DNA from: a virus
Reading direction: 5' to 3' (one strand)
IMG/VR virus record: IMGVR_UViG_3300032325_000557
Location: 1 to 42,362 of that record
DNA: 42,362 nucleotides
Position 1 is the first letter of the stretch, and the number at the start of each line of letters is the position of its first letter. The notes under the pieces were generated by a model that did not search any database, was not told where the DNA came from, and was given only the letters and a program-made list of their open reading frames with translations. Below, one piece after another: positions 8,568 through 17,589 of the stretch. The translations under genes were made by a program, and so were the position numbers.

Positions 8568-11500
8568 ATGGCAGAATTTAAATTAGGTAGGATTAGGTTT
8601 GTTTGGAAAGGTGCTTGGAATGCAAGTACCGTATATTACAAAGACGACGTGGTTCGCTTTGGCGGAAAGGTATATCTATGTCAAATAGGACATACTGCTA
8701 ATGCTAACTTTAATGTTGATTTGGATATTGTTCCGACTAAATGGAATCTCATGGCCGATGGACAACGTTGGACCGGCGACTGGACAACGGTCACAGTATA
8801 CGAAGAAGGCGATTTAGTAAAATACGGCGGCACTATTTACATTTGTATAGATGGACATACATCTGCAGTCACTCCTACCTTGGGATTAGAAGCCAATATT
8901 GCTGCCTGGAATCAATTTGTTGAAGGCACCGATTGGAAAGGCACCTGGTCTATTTTAACAAGATATAAATTAAACGATATAGTTAGATACGGCGGTATTA
9001 ACTATATCTGTATAACCGGGCACACAAGTGCAGCTACAACATCATTGGGATTAGAAGATGCGTCTGCTAACTGGCAGGTGTATACACAAGGGCAAGAATA
9101 CCTAGGAACTTGGATTACAGCTACTCGTTACAAGTTAAACGATATTGTAAAATATGGTGCTGGTTTATGGATCTGTACAACACAACACACTGCCGGCGGA
9201 ACCTTTTCAGGAGATTCTGCAAATTGGGCTCAGTATGTTGAAGGTTTAGAATATGAAAGTAACTGGAACAATGTTACTGCCTATCAGCCGGGCGATGTTG
9301 TCAAATACGGTGGTAACAACTATGTTGCTAAAACACAGCATCTTAATTCAAATCCTTTAACAGGCACCTCCGATTGGGATCTATTCTCAGAAGGTTTAAG
9401 TTTCCAACAAAGTTGGGCAAGCGGTACCTCTTATAAAATAGGAGAAGTGGTTACACATGGCGGCAATAACTACATTGCAATTGCCGATAGTCCAAGTGCA
9501 ACTTACGAAGTCACCGCGGTAACAGCGTCAAATGACAGATTTACAATCGCATCAACTACAGGAATTGTAGCGGGTATGACTGTGAGATTTACTGGTTCTA
9601 CATTTGGCGGAGTGTTTACCTCGGGTAGATATTACGTAAAAACAGTAGCAGCTGGATATATTACTATATCAACTACATCTAGCGGTACGACATTCAATGT
9701 CACAGCAGATGCTAGTGGATCAATGACTGCCACTGTCACCGGCGAACCACCAAACACAGCATACTGGGCAGTGATCTCAACAGGCATGAACTGGAGAGGC
9801 ACCTGGGCCGACGACACAGAATACAATGCAGGCGATACCGTTAGACACGGATCAAGCAGTTATATTTGTGTGTTACAACATAGGTCAGAAGGCGATGACG
9901 GATCTACACTAGCTTCACAAGGTGGAGGTCAGCCACTGAGCCGACCAGATCTTGATGCCACAGGCACATATTGGAATCTAGTAGCTGCTGGAAGTGAAAC
10001 ATCAGTGCTAACAACCACAGGTGACCTAGTTTACTATGGCGGTGCAGGCCCTACCAGACTACCAGTAGGCACAGAAGGACAGGTACTACGTGTGAGCTCA
10101 ACAGGTATTCCAGAATGGGTTACCTGGGGCAGCACTAATAATGTGTATTATGTGTCACCTGCTGGTGAAGATAGACCATATCCTGATTGCGGTGCAACAT
10201 TAGATAAACCATGGAAAACCATACGCTATGCCTGCGAACAGGTAGATAACGGACCAAGAAATCCTAATGCACAATATCTTCTAGAACTTAATCGTGCATT
10301 TATACAAAAAGAAATCACAGCATGGATACGGTATCAAATCACTAATGACATAGCACCATTTACAACATTATTCGACTATGATGAATACAAGTGCGAGCGA
10401 GATGTTGGATTTATCATCGATAGATTAATCTGGGATCTTGGACATGGCGGCAACTTAAAAATGCGTGCCGCAGCTTTTAGTTTACTAGGAGCATTTGGCG
10501 AAGATGGAGAATTTTCTGCGCCAGAAGAAGACACACCGTATGTGACACTGGCTGCAGAAGCAGACGAGGGTGTTGCAGCTTATGAACAATTAAAATTGTT
10601 AGTAGCAGATGTGTTAGCTAACGAAGTGCCAACTACTGTGTACCAAACTTTTGCCTTAGATTCTACAGCTGTGGTTACACAATATATCGACACCGACTAT
10701 GTAGCTGAATCTGGAACTATCGCAACTGCAGGTACTTTGTTAGACATTGTTATAACTGCACTTACAGACCTAGTTACAGACAATCTTCCAGAACGTATTG
10801 TTCCGAACAATACAATTAATATTAAAACCGGACAGTATAGAGAAACATTGCCTATTATTGTGCCAGTTGAAACTGCACTGGTAGGTGATGAAAAGCGTTC
10901 AGTGAATGCTGGTCCAGCCGGTAGCCTAACAAATATGTCAGATGCCAAGTACAGTCTAGAAGCATTGACTAGATTGGAATCAGTGGTAGGGGATGTTATT
11001 GTTGGAACCAACGTTACTGAAAGTTCAGGAAATACTGCTATTCAAAGTGTAGCGTTTCCGTTGGCAAGTTCGATTGAACAAACAGATATCAAGAGATTGG
11101 TTAGAGCAATGCAGCACCAGATCGATTTTAAAATCGGCACTACTTACATGGAAAGTTCTGCGAATCCTACAGGATACAATGTGGGATACTTAGCAGGATT
11201 TGGTGATGCTAGAACATTGTTGCGTGAAAACAAAGAATTTATCAAACAAGAAATCACTGCATTTTTAAATGTGAATTACAGTTCAGTAAAATACAGCAGA
11301 ACCAAGTGCAAGCGTGATATTGGATTTATTGTTGATGCTATAGGTTACGATTTAACCTATGGCGGCACTTTGGCTACACTAACAGCAGGTCTGGCCTACT
11401 TTGATGGCGACAACAGCACAGCACTACAGATCGACAGCAGAGAAGTCACAGCCACAGTGGCAGCATATGCTAGAATGAAAACTGTGATCCAGCAGATTAT

Positions 11501-14500
11501 CATTAATACCACAGTGACTAAATCTTCAGGTAACTCAGCTACTCAGTGGACTGACAGCACAAATCTTGCAGGAGGATCAGCGGCTAATGCTACTATAGGA
11601 TCATTGGTAGACATTATTACCAACATCATACAAGGTGATAGCACAGAAGGAAACACCCCACAGATCAATGTGACCACTATAGCTACATTGAACACACTGA
11701 CTTCTACCGCGCACGGTTTAGCAGTAGGAGACGCAGTGGTTCCAAGAATCACAGCCAACGGATTAGTCAACGGTACCAAATATTGGGTGGTAACAGTCGC
11801 TGATGCTAACACATTCCAACTTGCAGCCACATATGGTGGTGCAGTATTAGCTTCATTCACCAACGGCTCCGGACTCGACATTGATTTAGAAGTCATAGAT
11901 TACCCAACTGCAACCAACGCTGTTACTTCCACTACTGCTCTAATAGCAGCCGCGGTGACTCTTGATGCTGCTCAGGAAACCATTGTAACAAATACCACAA
12001 GTTTTATTTCCACAAACTATCCAACATTGGTTTATAATAGTGCAAAATGTGAACGTGATGTGAGATTGATTCTTGAAGCGGTTATGTTTGACTTCATGTT
12101 CAACAGCAACAGTCTAACACGCACAGCAGCTTACTCTTATCTGAGAGCCTCAGCCAGCGATGTGTTTAGTTTAAATCAGAAAGCAGCTACTCGTGCTGCA
12201 TTTGAATATGCTAGAACACAGGCCCGTGCCAACGTTGGAGGCAATGCCACAGCACAGGCACGCATTGATACACTAATGACTACATTAGATGACATTGTCT
12301 ACGGTGCTACCAACGAAGGTTCGATCTGCCAAACTAATATACGTTCTGCAGACTGGGCAAGATTGCAGTTAGAACGCAACAGATCATATATCACAGCAGA
12401 AATTTCAGCCTATATCGGAGCAACTTATACAACTACCGTAACCGCTGCTACTGCTGCTACTAACCTATTCACTTGTTCAAGTACTAGCTGGATGCAGAGA
12501 AATGCAGCTATTAGATTTACAGGTACAGCGTTTGGTGGAATAGTAATTGGCACAACTTACTACATACAGAATGTAGTAAGCGCAACAACATTTAAAATTT
12601 CTGAAACTAGAAACAGTAACACTGCGTTTGATGTTCAGTTCGATGGATCGGGATCTATGACCGTTAGCCTGTACTATGACAGTGCTTCTTGTCTAAGAGA
12701 TGTGGGTCGATATATTGATGCATTAAAATTCGATCTCCAATACCCTGGTAACTATAAATCAAGATTGGCAGCTAGATATTATGCCAACAGTGTTACTGGT
12801 AGTCTTGAAGAAGACATGTATTATCTACGTAACGGCACCGGCATACGTAATCAAACACTACAAGGGCTTACTGGTGATTTGTTAGCTGAAAATGCTTACG
12901 GAACATCTAGGGTAAGTGCCGGTGCATATTGTTCTCTAGATCCAGGTTGGGGACCAAACGACTTCCGTACTTGGATTATTAAGCGTTCGCCTTATGTACA
13001 AAACGTTGCTACATTTGGTAATGCTGCTGTTGGACAAAAGATTGACGGTAATTTACATGCCGGCGGTAACGATTCTATTGTATCAAATGATTTCACACAG
13101 ATTATTTCAGACGGTATCGGTGCATGGGTAACTAATAACGGACGAGCTGAATTAGTTTCGGTGTTCTCATACTATGCACATATAGGATATCTAGCTGAAG
13201 CAGGTGGCCGTATTCGCGGCACTAACGGCAACAACTCCTATGGTGATTTTGGATCTGTAGCAGAAGGATTTGACGTAACTGAAACTCCTATACTCTGTGT
13301 GGTGAATAATAAATCGTATCTTGCAGATGTCGGTAGTGTACAAACAGATGGTATTGATAAATTATATCAATACGAATATGACAATGCTGGAACTGATTAT
13401 ACTGAAGTAGTGTGGACCGTGTCCGGCGGCGGATCAGGAGCTAGTGTCGAACAAGATGACTTCCGTGATGGTGCGGTATTCCAAGTTAGACTAATCGACA
13501 GTGTTGATGACTCAGCTACAGCTCCAGAAGTGGACGGCAACATAGGCGGCATAGGATATATTTCTAATGCCAATACTGCACAAAGCGGAACAACTACACA
13601 ATTATCACTGGCTGCTACTGATGATGAAATCACAGGTGCTTATGTAGGAATGAAACTGATCATTACTTCTGGGGCTGGCGCAGGACAAGTTGGTATTGTT
13701 GATAGTTTCACTGCAGGAACCAAAGTAGCCACAGTAACCAAAGAAAGCACTGGTGGTGCAGGTTGGGATCATATTGTTCCAGGTACAGCTATTGTGGCTC
13801 CGGATGCTAGTTCTACATACTTGGTTGAACCTAGAGTTACATTTACTGCACCGACCTATAGTTCCACATCAAGAACATTGGCTACTGCACAGACTTATTC
13901 GGACGCTGCATATGCACCTACATCTGTAGTGTATCCTACAATAACTCAAACAGCAACCTCCGGTACTGGCACAGCTGCCAGCTTCACAGTGGTTCGTAAA
14001 GGTGTAAAATATTCAGCAGTGGTGCTAAAAGCAGCAGGCACAGGATATGCTAGATTAGATACCATCACATTATCGGGCACTGCTGTAGGTGGAGCGACAC
14101 CCACCAACAATATCACAGTGACAGTAACTGCGGTAAATTCAACTACTGGTGCTATTCTTGCTATAGAGTACACAGGAGTTGGTGCAGGTGGTAATTTTGT
14201 TGCGGTGTCCAGCGGCTCACAAGATGTCAACACTTCAGTTAACGGAACTGCATGGACAGCCAATGCTACAGCATTGCCTAGTACTTCAAACTGGGTAAGT
14301 ATAGCAGCAGGTAAATTAACAACAGTAGAAACTGCAGGGTCTTTTGTGGTAGGTAGATCTTACGTAATCACCACACTAGGTAGCACAGTTTATACTTTAA
14401 TTGGTGCTAATGCCAACTTGGTAGGACAATTTTTTGTAGCCACAGGAGCAGGTTCAGGAACTGGTACAGCTACTCCGATAGCTAATCATTTAGTGGCAGT

Positions 14501-16247
14501 TAGTTCTAGCACCACAGTTAATGCATATTCAACAGATGGAGGTGTAACATGGGCCTCTGGTGGTGCATTGCCAGGAGGCATGAGTGGATTAGCAGTGGCA
14601 GTGGCCTACGGTAATTTATCAGGAGCAGCACGTTGGGTAGTGTTGGGATCTACAGGTGTTACCTGTTACTCAACCAACGGCGGCTTATCATGGATCGCAG
14701 GCGGAAGTCTTGCAGCAGGCACATGGACCAGCATTACCTATGGCCAAGGTGTATGGATAGCTGTGAGTACAGGTGGCACAGCAACCAGTTACAGCACAGA
14801 CGGTGGTGTAACATGGACTGCAGGTGGCGCACTACCTGCTAGTTCAACGTGGGTCAGCGTGGCCTACGGAGCTAACAAGTTTGTAGCCATTAGCAGTTCA
14901 GGCGCGGTAAATCCAGCATGGAGTGTAGACAAGGGTGTAACATGGAGTTCAACTGGTTCTAATGGTTACATTGGATCTGGTACATCAACTCGTGTAACCT
15001 ACGGTCAAGGTGTTTTTGTGGTCACACAAAGCAGCAGCAACAACATGAGCAGTTCAGAAGACGGCATTGTATGGACCACAAGAGCAATAACTCGTGCTTC
15101 AGGCACAGGCGCTTTAGAAGCGGTAAACGGTAATCCTAATCAAACAAGCATATGGGCTATTATTCCGTCAGCATCAACCACAGCAGCCTCAAGTGCAGTA
15201 TTAGGTGCTACAGCTAAAGCCCGTGCATTTGTTGCAGACAATAAGATCTTTGCTATACGTGTGACAGATCCTGGATCTGCATATAGCTCTGCTCCAACTA
15301 TCACTATAACTGATCCTAACAATCTATATGAAGCCCCTACTCTAGTAAGAATAGGCAACGGAGCATGTGCCAATGTTAGCTTTAAAAATCGAGGCGCAGG
15401 ATTCGATGCAGCAATAGTAGAACTAGATTCAGGTGATGGTTACGGTGATAATTTCCAAAATGGGAAATTTATCGGGGTCAAACAGCTTACTGGTACACCT
15501 AGAGCAGGTGCTAACGTGGTTTTTGCTACACAACCTGATACAGTATACAAGTTAGTTCAGGTGCTGTCAGAGTCAGGTACTGTAGACGGCGCAAGATCGG
15601 CGTTTTTCCAACTGTCTCCTGAAATGAGTGTGTTTAATGCACCAGCAGATAACACAGCAATAACTACACGAATACGTTACAGTCAGGTTAGATTGACCGG
15701 TCACGATTTCTTGGATATAGGCACAGGTAGCTTTGTAGAAACCAACTATCCAGGATTACCTACACAGCCTGCCATACAGGCTCGAGAAACTGTAGACAAC
15801 AACGGTGGTCGCGTGTTCTATACCAGTACTGACCAGGACGGTAACTTCCGAGTTGGCGAATTGTTTACTATTGAGCAATCAACTGGTGTTGCTACTTTGA
15901 ATGCAGACGCATTTAATATCGCAGGATTGGCAGAACTAAGTTTAGGTAACATCACTCTAGGTGGAAACTCAGCCACGATCACTGAATTTTCTACAGATCC
16001 ATTCTTAACAGCGAATTCAGATAACGTTGTAGCCACCCAGCGAGCAATTAGAGCATATATTTCTGCACAGATTGGTGGTGGTGGTGCAGCATTGAACGTA
16101 AATAGCTTAGTGGCTGGTTTTATCAGTGTTTCAGGACAACAGATAACTACTACCACAGGCGGCACCATAGCTATGAAAGCTACCTTTGACTTCCGAGCGG
16201 GGTTAAGAGGTTACCCAGTAGCTTGGAACTACTTTTTAAATAATTAA
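8568..16247 (+). CDS. Giant modular tail-fibre/adhesin protein (2559 aa), paralogue of the 3018 protein
   Basis: Longest gene in the window and an expanded paralogue of the 1840-aa protein. In order: seven CBM5/12-like modules (about 10-440; for example WTTVTVYEEGDLVKYGG); four copies of a helical module marked by C-x-RD-[VI] (near 608, 914, 1160 and 1374), where the paralogue has one; the conserved beta-helix core (about 1460-1570: WGPNDFRTWIIKRS, IVSNDFTQIISDGIGAW); a GTGYARLDTITLSG-type module (about 1820); a BNR-like probable beta-propeller (about 1870-2190); and the shared C-terminal block (YTSTDQDGNFRVGELF, LAELSLGNI, TQRAIRAYI). Extra beta modules are inserted at three places, and another interrupts the propeller (about 1922-1970). 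The two giants differ after the final TQRA helix, so the last about 60 residues may carry specificity. CTGGAG precedes the start. Confidence 0.8.
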   Translation: MAEFKLGRIRFVWKGAWNASTVYYKDDVVRFGGKVYLCQIGHTANANFNVDLDIVPTKWNLMADGQRWTGDWTTVTVYEEGDLVKYGGTIYICIDGHTSAVTPTLGLEANIAAWNQFVEGTDWKGTWSILTRYKLNDIVRYGGINYICITGHTSAATTSLGLEDASANWQVYTQGQEYLGTWITATRYKLNDIVKYGAGLWICTTQHTAGGTFSGDSANWAQYVEGLEYESNWNNVTAYQPGDVVKYGGNNYVAKTQHLNSNPLTGTSDWDLFSEGLSFQQSWASGTSYKIGEVVTHGGNNYIAIADSPSATYEVTAVTASNDRFTIASTTGIVAGMTVRFTGSTFGGVFTSGRYYVKTVAAGYITISTTSSGTTFNVTADASGSMTATVTGEPPNTAYWAVISTGMNWRGTWADDTEYNAGDTVRHGSSSYICVLQHRSEGDDGSTLASQGGGQPLSRPDLDATGTYWNLVAAGSETSVLTTTGDLVYYGGAGPTRLPVGTEGQVLRVSSTGIPEWVTWGSTNNVYYVSPAGEDRPYPDCGATLDKPWKTIRYACEQVDNGPRNPNAQYLLELNRAFIQKEITAWIRYQITNDIAPFTTLFDYDEYKCERDVGFIIDRLIWDLGHGGNLKMRAAAFSLLGAFGEDGEFSAPEEDTPYVTLAAEADEGVAAYEQLKLLVADVLANEVPTTVYQTFALDSTAVVTQYIDTDYVAESGTIATAGTLLDIVITALTDLVTDNLPERIVPNNTINIKTGQYRETLPIIVPVETALVGDEKRSVNAGPAGSLTNMSDAKYSLEALTRLESVVGDVIVGTNVTESSGNTAIQSVAFPLASSIEQTDIKRLVRAMQHQIDFKIGTTYMESSANPTGYNVGYLAGFGDARTLLRENKEFIKQEITAFLNVNYSSVKYSRTKCKRDIGFIVDAIGYDLTYGGTLATLTAGLAYFDGDNSTALQIDSREVTATVAAYARMKTVIQQIIINTTVTKSSGNSATQWTDSTNLAGGSAANATIGSLVDIITNIIQGDSTEGNTPQINVTTIATLNTLTSTAHGLAVGDAVVPRITANGLVNGTKYWVVTVADANTFQLAATYGGAVLASFTNGSGLDIDLEVIDYPTATNAVTSTTALIAAAVTLDAAQETIVTNTTSFISTNYPTLVYNSAKCERDVRLILEAVMFDFMFNSNSLTRTAAYSYLRASASDVFSLNQKAATRAAFEYARTQARANVGGNATAQARIDTLMTTLDDIVYGATNEGSICQTNIRSADWARLQLERNRSYITAEISAYIGATYTTTVTAATAATNLFTCSSTSWMQRNAAIRFTGTAFGGIVIGTTYYIQNVVSATTFKISETRNSNTAFDVQFDGSGSMTVSLYYDSASCLRDVGRYIDALKFDLQYPGNYKSRLAARYYANSVTGSLEEDMYYLRNGTGIRNQTLQGLTGDLLAENAYGTSRVSAGAYCSLDPGWGPNDFRTWIIKRSPYVQNVATFGNAAVGQKIDGNLHAGGNDSIVSNDFTQIISDGIGAWVTNNGRAELVSVFSYYAHIGYLAEAGGRIRGTNGNNSYGDFGSVAEGFDVTETPILCVVNNKSYLADVGSVQTDGIDKLYQYEYDNAGTDYTEVVWTVSGGGSGASVEQDDFRDGAVFQVRLIDSVDDSATAPEVDGNIGGIGYISNANTAQSGTTTQLSLAATDDEITGAYVGMKLIITSGAGAGQVGIVDSFTAGTKVATVTKESTGGAGWDHIVPGTAIVAPDASSTYLVEPRVTFTAPTYSSTSRTLATAQTYSDAAYAPTSVVYPTITQTATSGTGTAASFTVVRKGVKYSAVVLKAAGTGYARLDTITLSGTAVGGATPTNNITVTVTAVNSTTGAILAIEYTGVGAGGNFVAVSSGSQDVNTSVNGTAWTANATALPSTSNWVSIAAGKLTTVETAGSFVVGRSYVITTLGSTVYTLIGANANLVGQFFVATGAGSGTGTATPIANHLVAVSSSTTVNAYSTDGGVTWASGGALPGGMSGLAVAVAYGNLSGAARWVVLGSTGVTCYSTNGGLSWIAGGSLAAGTWTSITYGQGVWIAVSTGGTATSYSTDGGVTWTAGGALPASSTWVSVAYGANKFVAISSSGAVNPAWSVDKGVTWSSTGSNGYIGSGTSTRVTYGQGVFVVTQSSSNNMSSSEDGIVWTTRAITRASGTGALEAVNGNPNQTSIWAIIPSASTTAASSAVLGATAKARAFVADNKIFAIRVTDPGSAYSSAPTITITDPNNLYEAPTLVRIGNGACANVSFKNRGAGFDAAIVELDSGDGYGDNFQNGKFIGVKQLTGTPRAGANVVFATQPDTVYKLVQVLSESGTVDGARSAFFQLSPEMSVFNAPADNTAITTRIRYSQVRLTGHDFLDIGTGSFVETNYPGLPTQPAIQARETVDNNGGRVFYTSTDQDGNFRVGELFTIEQSTGVATLNADAFNIAGLAELSLGNITLGGNSATITEFSTDPFLTANSDNVVATQRAIRAYISAQIGGGGAALNVNSLVAGFISVSGQQITTTTGGTIAMKATFDFRAGLRGYPVAWNYFLNN
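8595..9890 (+). repeat. Seven tandem carbohydrate-binding-like modules in the 2559-aa protein
   Basis: Seven protein repeats match those of the 3018 gene (W-x6-Y-x2-GD-[IVL]-V-x-[YH]-G-G-x2-Y-[IV]-[CA]). Repeats 2, 3 and 4 are closest to each other (VKYGGTIYIC, VRYGGINYIC, VKYGAGLWIC), as expected of recent internal duplication. An unrelated beta module (9502-9747) is inserted between repeats 6 and 7. Confidence 0.6.
10280..12790 (+). repeat. Four copies of a helical C-x-RD module in the 2559-aa protein
   Basis: Each copy begins with an amphipathic helix like NRAFIQKEITAWI, NKEFIKQEITAFL or NRSYITAEISAYI, and continues with CERDVGFIIDRL, CKRDIGFIVDAI, CERDVRLILEAV or CLRDVGRYIDAL, usually followed by a DL..GGN or DLQYPGN turn. 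Approximate starts are 10280, 11216, 11975 and 12360. The 1840-aa paralogue has one copy (about 4968-5140) with Trp in place of the Cys. The family is not recognised. Confidence 0.55.
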
Positions 16248-16260
16248 CGGAGAATAAAAA

Positions 16261-16590
16261 ATGGCAACAGGAAGACTAGGCACAGCCAACATTACAACCA
16301 CATCAGAAAACACGGTATACACAGTGCCAGCCAGCACATTCAGTGTAGTCTCCGTGAATGTGGTTAATCGCAGCTCAAGTGCGACAGCTGCTATACGGAT
16401 AGCTGTAGCAACATCAGCTACACCGGGACCCGCAGAATACATAGAATACGACTCATCATTAGTAGCCAATGGCGTTTTAGAACGCACTGGTATAGTAATG
16501 AAGACAGGCGAACTGATAGTGGTACAAACACCAACATCTAGTCCTACACTGAGTGTTGTAGTCTACGGTATAGAAACATCAACAGCATAA
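16261..16590 (+). CDS. Small beta-rich virion protein (109 aa)
   Basis: A short, Ser/Thr/Val-rich protein with a predicted all-beta fold: TENTVYTVPASTFSVVSV-like strands, then VVNRSSSATAAIRIAVATS, and EYIEYDSSLVANGVLERTGIV before a final LSVVVYGIE strand. Similar small proteins accompany fibre genes in marine T4-like phages. The layout is like the 110-aa protein at 2286, including the VKTGELIVV-type turn, so a distant relationship is possible. AACGGAG lies 10 bases before the ATG, and the gene is 13 bases from the giant. It is probably a structural or decoration protein; no enzyme motif is present. Confidence 0.6.
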   Translation: MATGRLGTANITTTSENTVYTVPASTFSVVSVNVVNRSSSATAAIRIAVATSATPGPAEYIEYDSSLVANGVLERTGIVMKTGELIVVQTPTSSPTLSVVVYGIETSTA

Positions 16591-16602
16591 GGCGGATATA
16601 AT

Positions 16603-17583
16603 ATGGGACGAAGAACCAGCGGCCAAACCACAGGCCTAGAAAAAATTGGTAACGTGCAGGCTAGTGCTGCTACCTTAACAACAACGCAGGCCAATCAAGA
16701 CATTACTCTAGATCCAAACGGTACAGGGTTAGCTAATATCAATGCTGACACTGTGATCACCGGTGATCTTACAATAGCCAACCAAGGTGATCTTCGACTC
16801 AGAGAAGCCTCAGGTAACGGCACCAATTACATTGCTCAGCAGGCTGCGGCTAATATGGCTGCAAATTATACCATAACTTGGCCAGCAGCGGTATCGTCGA
16901 CTAGCGGATTTGTTTTAACTTCCGATACCAGCGGTAACTTGTCCTGGGCCAGTGCAGGTGGTAACATTCCTGTAAGTGATTCTGGATCAACAGCCACAGT
17001 GCATTATCCATTTTTTGGAACAGCATCTGGATCAATACCAACTTCACTAAGTCCTTTAGCTAGAGCAAACTTATCATTTGTACCCAGCACAGGCGAATTA
17101 ACAGCAACAATTGGTAGTTTTGCCAACGTCTACGGCGGTACAGCCAACAGTGCAACAATTACAATTAGAGGTACTAGTTCTGGAACCAAAGCTTCGGCAT
17201 CAGTGCTGATGACAGATAACGTGGCCTCTTCAACTACTACCTCAGGTACATTGGTTGTAACTGGTGGTGTTGGTGTTTCAGGGCAAATAACAACAACTAC
17301 ATTGGTTGAAACTTCTAGTATTGTGTTTAAAGAAAATGTCAATCCTATCGAAAACGCACTAGCGTTGATCATGCAACTAGCGGGTGTTACCTACGATCGC
17401 AAAGATAACAAAGAACACGAAGCAGGTCTAATCGCAGAACAGGTTTATAAAATTATTCCAGATCTAGTTAGCTTAGACGCCAACGGCAATCCTCATGGTA
17501 TTAAATATACTAAATTAACAGCCTATTTGTTAGAAGCAATTAAATCGTTAAAGACAGAAATTAATGCGTTAAAAAAGGTATAA
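16603..17583 (+). CDS. Tail fibre with C-terminal peptidase S74 (intramolecular chaperone) domain (326 aa)
   Basis: Trimeric fibre-type protein. Residues about 30-60 contain the LDPNGTGLANINADTVITGDL shaft motif shared with the first two proteins of the window. A LTSDTSGNLSWAS segment and a GTLVVTGGVGVSGQI beta-helix stretch follow. The C-terminal about 100 residues form an S74 self-cleaving chaperone domain: SSIVFKENVNPIENAL, then GVTYDR, EAGLIAEQVYKIIPDLV, GIKYTKLTAYLLEAIKSL. In S74 domains a Ser and a Lys five residues later form the cleavage dyad, and S-x4-K is present in SSIVFK, so autoproteolytic release of the chaperone after trimerisation is likely. It is followed within 7 bases by the glycine-rich adhesin genes, which may attach to its tip. 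Confidence 0.8.
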   Translation: MGRRTSGQTTGLEKIGNVQASAATLTTTQANQDITLDPNGTGLANINADTVITGDLTIANQGDLRLREASGNGTNYIAQQAAANMAANYTITWPAAVSSTSGFVLTSDTSGNLSWASAGGNIPVSDSGSTATVHYPFFGTASGSIPTSLSPLARANLSFVPSTGELTATIGSFANVYGGTANSATITIRGTSSGTKASASVLMTDNVASSTTTSGTLVVTGGVGVSGQITTTTLVETSSIVFKENVNPIENALALIMQLAGVTYDRKDNKEHEAGLIAEQVYKIIPDLVSLDANGNPHGIKYTKLTAYLLEAIKSLKTEINALKKV

Positions 17584-17589
17584 AACTAA

